From contig PUOQ01000082.1 of NCBI GenBank assembly GCA_003552785.1, positions 1 to 8,794 on the forward strand: a DNA stretch of 8,794 bases, read 5' to 3'. Below are positions 6,185 through 8,794 of the stretch, in pieces. Position 1 is the first letter of the stretch. Every line of letters starts with the position of its first letter. The translations under genes and the position numbers were made by a program. The DNA is from Dehalococcoidia bacterium. GTDB taxonomy: Bacteria; Chloroflexota; Dehalococcoidia; Dehalococcoidales; CSSed11-197. The notes beneath the pieces are model-generated. The model saw only the letters and a list, made by a program, of their open reading frames with translations, ran no database searches and was not told the DNA's origin.

Positions 6185-7342
6185 TTGGAAAGAGTATACC
6201 TTGATTATGCTGCTACCACTCCGGTGCGGCATGAGGTTTTCGAGGCCATGAAGCCTTATTTAAACGAAGCCTTTGGTAATCCTTCTACTTTGTATTCCTA
6301 TGGAGAAGAGGCCCGGGATGCTATGGAAGAAGCCAGGCGGGATGTGGCAGCTCTTGTTAATTCGACAAGTGGCGATATTGTATTTACCAGCGGAGGCACT
6401 GAAGCCAATAACCTGGCCATTAAAGGGGCAGCCCTGGCTCTTCAGGGAACCGGTAACCATGTAATTACAAGCGCTGTCGAACATCATTCTGTGTTGGGGC
6501 CTTGCCATAGTTTGGAGCGACAGGGCTTTGAAATAACTTACCTTCCTGTAGACTGTTATGGTAGAGTTGACCCTGATGATGTTAAAAAAGCAATTAAAGG
6601 TAAAACTGTATTGATAACCATAATGCATGCCAATAACGAAGTGGGAACAATTCAGCCTTTAGCTCATATAGCCAAAATTGCACGAGAAAATAATGTATAT
6701 TTTCATACCGATGCTATACAATCCCAGGGGCATATACATGTTAATGTAGAAGAATTGGATGTAGATTTATTGTCCATGTCGGCCCATAAGATTTATGGAC
6801 CTAAAGGTATTGGTGCTCTCTATGTACGTAAAGATGTAAAAGTTACCCCTTTACTGGACGGCGGCGAGCAAGAGGGCAGCTATCGGGCCGGCACCGAGAA
6901 TATGCCAGGTATTGTAGGTTTTGGAACTGCAGCAAGGCTTATTAAAAATGAAACAGGTGCTGATGCAGCAAGGCTTTCGAAACTGCGAGATTATCTTATT
7001 GCCAGGTTGCATGATTCTATTCCGGATATCTACTTAAACGGGCATCCTTCGGATAGATTGCCAGGCAATGTTAATATAAGTATAGATTTTGTTGAAGGGG
7101 ATTCCGTTTGCCTTGATCTTGATCTCGAGGGAATATGTGCCGCAACCGGCTCGGCTTGCACTACGTCAAGCATAGAACCTTCACATGTTCTTCTGGCTAT
7201 GGGGCGAAATAAAGAGCTGGCACATGGCTCCCTGCGCCTTTCGATGGGAAAGTGGACAAAAAAGGATGAGCTGGACAGGGTGGCGGAAGCTTTACCGGGT
7301 ATTGTTTACAGGCTTCGGGAAATAAGCCCGCTTTACAAATAA
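6185..7342 (+). CDS. nifS: Cysteine desulfurase, NifS/IscS type (group I)
   Basis: This 385-residue PLP enzyme converts cysteine to alanine and carries the released sulfur as a protein persulfide for Fe-S clusters and other sulfur-containing cofactors. The N-terminus VYLDYAATTP is diagnostic. TSGGTEANN (68-76) binds the cofactor phosphate, and His100 and His101 lie in the AVEHHSVL segment. HTDAIQ (174-179) provides the pyridine-nitrogen aspartate. The Schiff-base lysine is Lys202 in SAHKIYGPKG, and GGEQEGSYRAGTEN follows. The sulfur-accepting cysteine is Cys325 in GSACTTSSIEPSHVLLAMG, the long flexible loop of group I enzymes. Lys202 and Cys325 have the same numbers as in Azotobacter NifS. 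The TTG start is supported by AGGAGG 7 nt upstream. An IscU-like gene follows after 42 nt, so the pair forms an operon under the promoter at 6075-6103. The symbols nifS and iscS are both defensible; no nitrogenase genes are visible. Confidence 0.95.
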   Translation: MERVYLDYAATTPVRHEVFEAMKPYLNEAFGNPSTLYSYGEEARDAMEEARRDVAALVNSTSGDIVFTSGGTEANNLAIKGAALALQGTGNHVITSAVEHHSVLGPCHSLERQGFEITYLPVDCYGRVDPDDVKKAIKGKTVLITIMHANNEVGTIQPLAHIAKIARENNVYFHTDAIQSQGHIHVNVEELDVDLLSMSAHKIYGPKGIGALYVRKDVKVTPLLDGGEQEGSYRAGTENMPGIVGFGTAARLIKNETGADAARLSKLRDYLIARLHDSIPDIYLNGHPSDRLPGNVNISIDFVEGDSVCLDLDLEGICAATGSACTTSSIEPSHVLLAMGRNKELAHGSLRLSMGKWTKKDELDRVAEALPGIVYRLREISPLYK

Positions 7343-7384
7343 ATTTAACCTTTTTAAAAAATTAATCAGAGAGGGAGAATCACC

Positions 7385-7768
7385 ATGGCAGGCCGCTTTT
7401 CTGAATACAGTGAGAAGGTGCTAGCTTATTTTAAAAACCCACGTAATGTTGGGGTTATAAAAGATGCTGGCGGGGAGGGTTTTATCGGAGATCCCACGCG
7501 AGGGGTTACCATGGAGCTGTATTTGAAAATTGATGAAGGCATAATATTGGACGCTCGCTTCAAAGCTTCCGGGTGCGGGGCAACGATTGCCGCTACATCA
7601 TTGATAACCGAATTGATAAAGGGGAAAACTCCGGAGGAAGCGCTGTTTATAACCGAGAAAGATATATCCGACGCGCTTGACCTCTCGGAGCGTAAACAGT
7701 ATGTTGCTGAGCTTGGCCGGGAGTTGATTGAAGCCGCGGTAAATGATTACAGGAGTAAAAAAACCTAG
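7385..7768 (+). CDS. IscU/NifU-like scaffold protein lacking most cluster ligands
   Basis: This 127-residue protein has the NifU N-terminal-domain layout: YSEKVLAYFKNPRNVG (8-23), a GDP motif, then FKASGCGATIAATS (59-72), a TELIKGKTPEEAL segment and a C-terminal LIEAAVNDY helix. Length and end-to-end similarity fit an intact IscU/SufU-family gene. The family normally assembles [2Fe-2S] clusters on three cysteines and an aspartate. Here only Cys64 survives. The first cysteine site (normally PVCGD) reads PTRGV, so Cys is Arg39 and Asp is Val41. The third (normally HCS) reads YVA, so His is Tyr106 and Cys is Val107. The IscU chaperone motif LPPVK is also absent. A classical scaffold role is therefore doubtful; a regulator, persulfide relay or partner protein of the upstream desulfurase is possible. 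GAGGGAG 7 nt before ATG supports the start. No frame disruption is present. Confidence 0.82.
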   Translation: MAGRFSEYSEKVLAYFKNPRNVGVIKDAGGEGFIGDPTRGVTMELYLKIDEGIILDARFKASGCGATIAATSLITELIKGKTPEEALFITEKDISDALDLSERKQYVAELGRELIEAAVNDYRSKKT

Positions 7769-7848
7769 TGTTTGCAACATCCCGGCCTGAAGTGAAAGCG
7801 AGTAGTTCCAGGTAATGCTCGGTAAATGGGTAACTTTCAACGGCGAGG
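7769..7848. other. Convergent intergenic gap between the IscU-like gene and fdhE
   Basis: These 80 bp separate two convergent operons. I see no stem with a following T-run serving either strand. The only notable structure is the inverted repeat at 7842-7872, which runs into the end of fdhE. Confidence 0.5.
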
Positions 7849-7872
7849 CTACTTATTGATTGTTGCCTCGCC
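7842..7872. repeat. Perfect 8-bp inverted repeat spanning the fdhE stop codon
   Basis: GGCGAGGC (7842-7849) and GCCTCGCC (7865-7872) are exact reverse complements around a 15-nt loop that contains most of the fdhE stop codon. Neither strand has a T-run afterwards, so it is not a textbook intrinsic terminator. It could stabilise or end the two converging transcripts. Confidence 0.6.
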
Positions 7873-8715
7873 TGATGTGTAACCCAGTTCCTGTGCCTGT
7901 ATATCAAGATCGACTGTAGTTATAATCTCGAGTTCCAGGTTGATTTCTTCACGGGATTTCCTCAAGTCAACAGCTTTCAGGTAGTTGTTGCACTTTTCAC
8001 ACAGATACAATCTGTACAATCCGCTGTCATCGGTACGAAAGGATTGCGATTCGGGCTCTTTGTTGCCGCAGAAAGCGCAAACAACGCGTTGAAATATCCA
8101 GTGCATTTGGCAGCAGGAGCAAATTAGCCATCTGGCACCAAGTTCCTTTTCAAGGTAGCCCAGAGCCGGGATAGAGCCGCAAACGGGGCAGTGTCCCAGG
8201 CGCCATAACTCGTAATCGAATGTATCTTTGAACGCCAGCGCATAGCCGGTAAGAAACGGGCGTATGGTATGATGAATCAGAGTGGAAAAAATAACGGGTT
8301 CTATTTCAGTTTCACCCATTCTGTCAGGCAATTTGCCGCCTTCAAGCCAAATCTTTACTGTTTCAGCAGATATTTCCGGTTGTTCTTTTGAAATGCCCGC
8401 AGGGAAGTTATCCATAAACTCGGGGTATTGTTCGAATAAATTGACTATATCTGAAAACAGCTTTTGTGCGTTGCCCCAATCAATGTTCAATTCATCAGCC
8501 CTGAGGAGCGTCTGCCGGCTTGAGATGCGATGCTTGATTTCCTCAGGTGCCAGATTGATATCGGGTATTCCTGTTTGTGCTTCAGTATCAGCCTGCAACT
8601 TGAGAAGGCTGGTGTAGAAAGCAAAAAACCTTGAAGAGTGGGCTGTTTCATCAGCCCACTCTTCAAAACTCTTAAGCATTTTACCGGTTGTGTCGTTTAC
8701 TTTGATTTTTTCCAA
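7849..8715 (-). CDS. fdhE: Formate dehydrogenase accessory protein FdhE
   Basis: This 288-residue cytoplasmic protein is needed for maturation of respiratory formate dehydrogenases, and E. coli FdhE binds the catalytic subunit and iron. The C-terminal half carries four cysteine pairs typical of the family: CPVC (176-179), C199-X2-C202 within LICSCCQMHW, CAFC (213-216) and CEKC (239-242), followed by NYLKAVD. The N-terminal half is helical and divergent, as usual. The end QAQELGYTSG resembles known FdhE C-termini. Length is close to the 290-310 of relatives. The start is TTG 8715, with AGGA 8 nt upstream overlapping the end of the preceding gene. That gene looks like an NrfD membrane subunit and ends 12 nt upstream, so fdhE is probably the last gene of a formate dehydrogenase operon. 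The stop codon lies inside an inverted repeat. Family assignment is firm; the enzyme served is inferred. Confidence 0.91.
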   Translation of the reverse strand: MEKIKVNDTTGKMLKSFEEWADETAHSSRFFAFYTSLLKLQADTEAQTGIPDINLAPEEIKHRISSRQTLLRADELNIDWGNAQKLFSDIVNLFEQYPEFMDNFPAGISKEQPEISAETVKIWLEGGKLPDRMGETEIEPVIFSTLIHHTIRPFLTGYALAFKDTFDYELWRLGHCPVCGSIPALGYLEKELGARWLICSCCQMHWIFQRVVCAFCGNKEPESQSFRTDDSGLYRLYLCEKCNNYLKAVDLRKSREEINLELEIITTVDLDIQAQELGYTSGEATINK

Positions 8716-8727
8716 ACGTAATTTCCT

Positions 8728-8794
8728 TTAAGCCTGTCCGGCAATCAGCAGTAAGGCTCTGAGCAGCAGGCCGCCAAGCACTACCAGAACAGCC
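8728..8794 (-). CDS. C-terminal end of a membrane protein, probably NrfD-type formate dehydrogenase subunit
   Basis: Only the last 21 codons and a TAA stop (8730-8728) are visible. They encode a hydrophobic segment with LGGLLLRALLLIAGQA at the end. The pattern GG-(L)3-R-X-L-hydrophobic-AGQ resembles the C-terminal transmembrane helix of NrfD/PsrC-family subunits, which anchor molybdopterin oxidoreductases and pass electrons to or from quinones. The position directly before fdhE (12-nt gap) agrees with a formate dehydrogenase operon. With so few residues the call rests largely on this pattern and context. Confidence 0.55.
   Translation of the reverse strand, partial: AVLVVLGGLLLRALLLIAGQA

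Noticed and set aside
6260..6628. Minus-strand open frame of 122 codons inside the desulfurase gene
   Set aside because: The plus-strand frame has the PLP-binding motifs at these positions; the antisense product resembles nothing known to me.
7385..7768. IscU-like gene as a pseudogene
   Set aside because: It is full length, in frame, has a good RBS, and all other family-conserved segments remain, so the ligand losses look like divergence and not decay.

Overview
The window reads as chromosomal DNA from a strictly anaerobic bacterium with moderate GC content. An oxygen-sensitive 2-hydroxyacyl-CoA dehydratase-type activase, a formate dehydrogenase accessory gene behind a probable NrfD membrane subunit, sigma-A-type promoters, strong Shine-Dalgarno sites and frequent TTG/GTG starts would fit an anaerobic Firmicute (Pelotomaculum/Syntrophomonas-like) or a Dehalococcoidia-type Chloroflexi. 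The sequence alone does not separate these. I see no transposase, phage gene, CRISPR array, tRNA or rRNA.

Layout. (1) Positions 1-2959, minus strand: the N-terminal 986 codons of a very large tandem-activase protein that runs off the left edge. The frame was checked codon by codon and has no stop. (2) Positions 3046-5955, minus strand: a compact operon pabB-pabA-pabC for p-aminobenzoate, hence folate, with a 2-nt gap and an 8-nt overlap between genes. (3) Positions 5956-6184: a divergent promoter region with one well-formed sigma-A promoter per strand. The plus-strand promoter has a perfect palindrome inside its 17-bp spacer. (4) Positions 6185-7768, plus strand: a NifS/IscS-type cysteine desulfurase followed by a small IscU/NifU-like protein that has lost most of the family's metal ligands. 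(5) Positions 7849-8794, minus strand: fdhE, preceded by the last 21 codons of a membrane protein that looks like NrfD, so this is the tail of a formate dehydrogenase operon that converges on the desulfurase pair.

How the parts work together. PabB and PabA should convert chorismate plus glutamine to aminodeoxychorismate, and PabC should split this to p-aminobenzoate and pyruvate. The desulfurase should supply persulfide sulfur for Fe-S clusters and probably for sulfuration of the formate dehydrogenase molybdenum or tungsten cofactor; the nearby fdhE makes that link plausible but does not prove it. The large activase should be an ATP-driven electron donor of the HgdC type fused to HgdB-like domains; its partner is unknown.

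Most interesting points: the IscU-like protein keeping only one of the three scaffold cysteines, the palindrome buried in the desulfurase promoter, and the altered nucleotide-binding motif in the first of the two activase domains.
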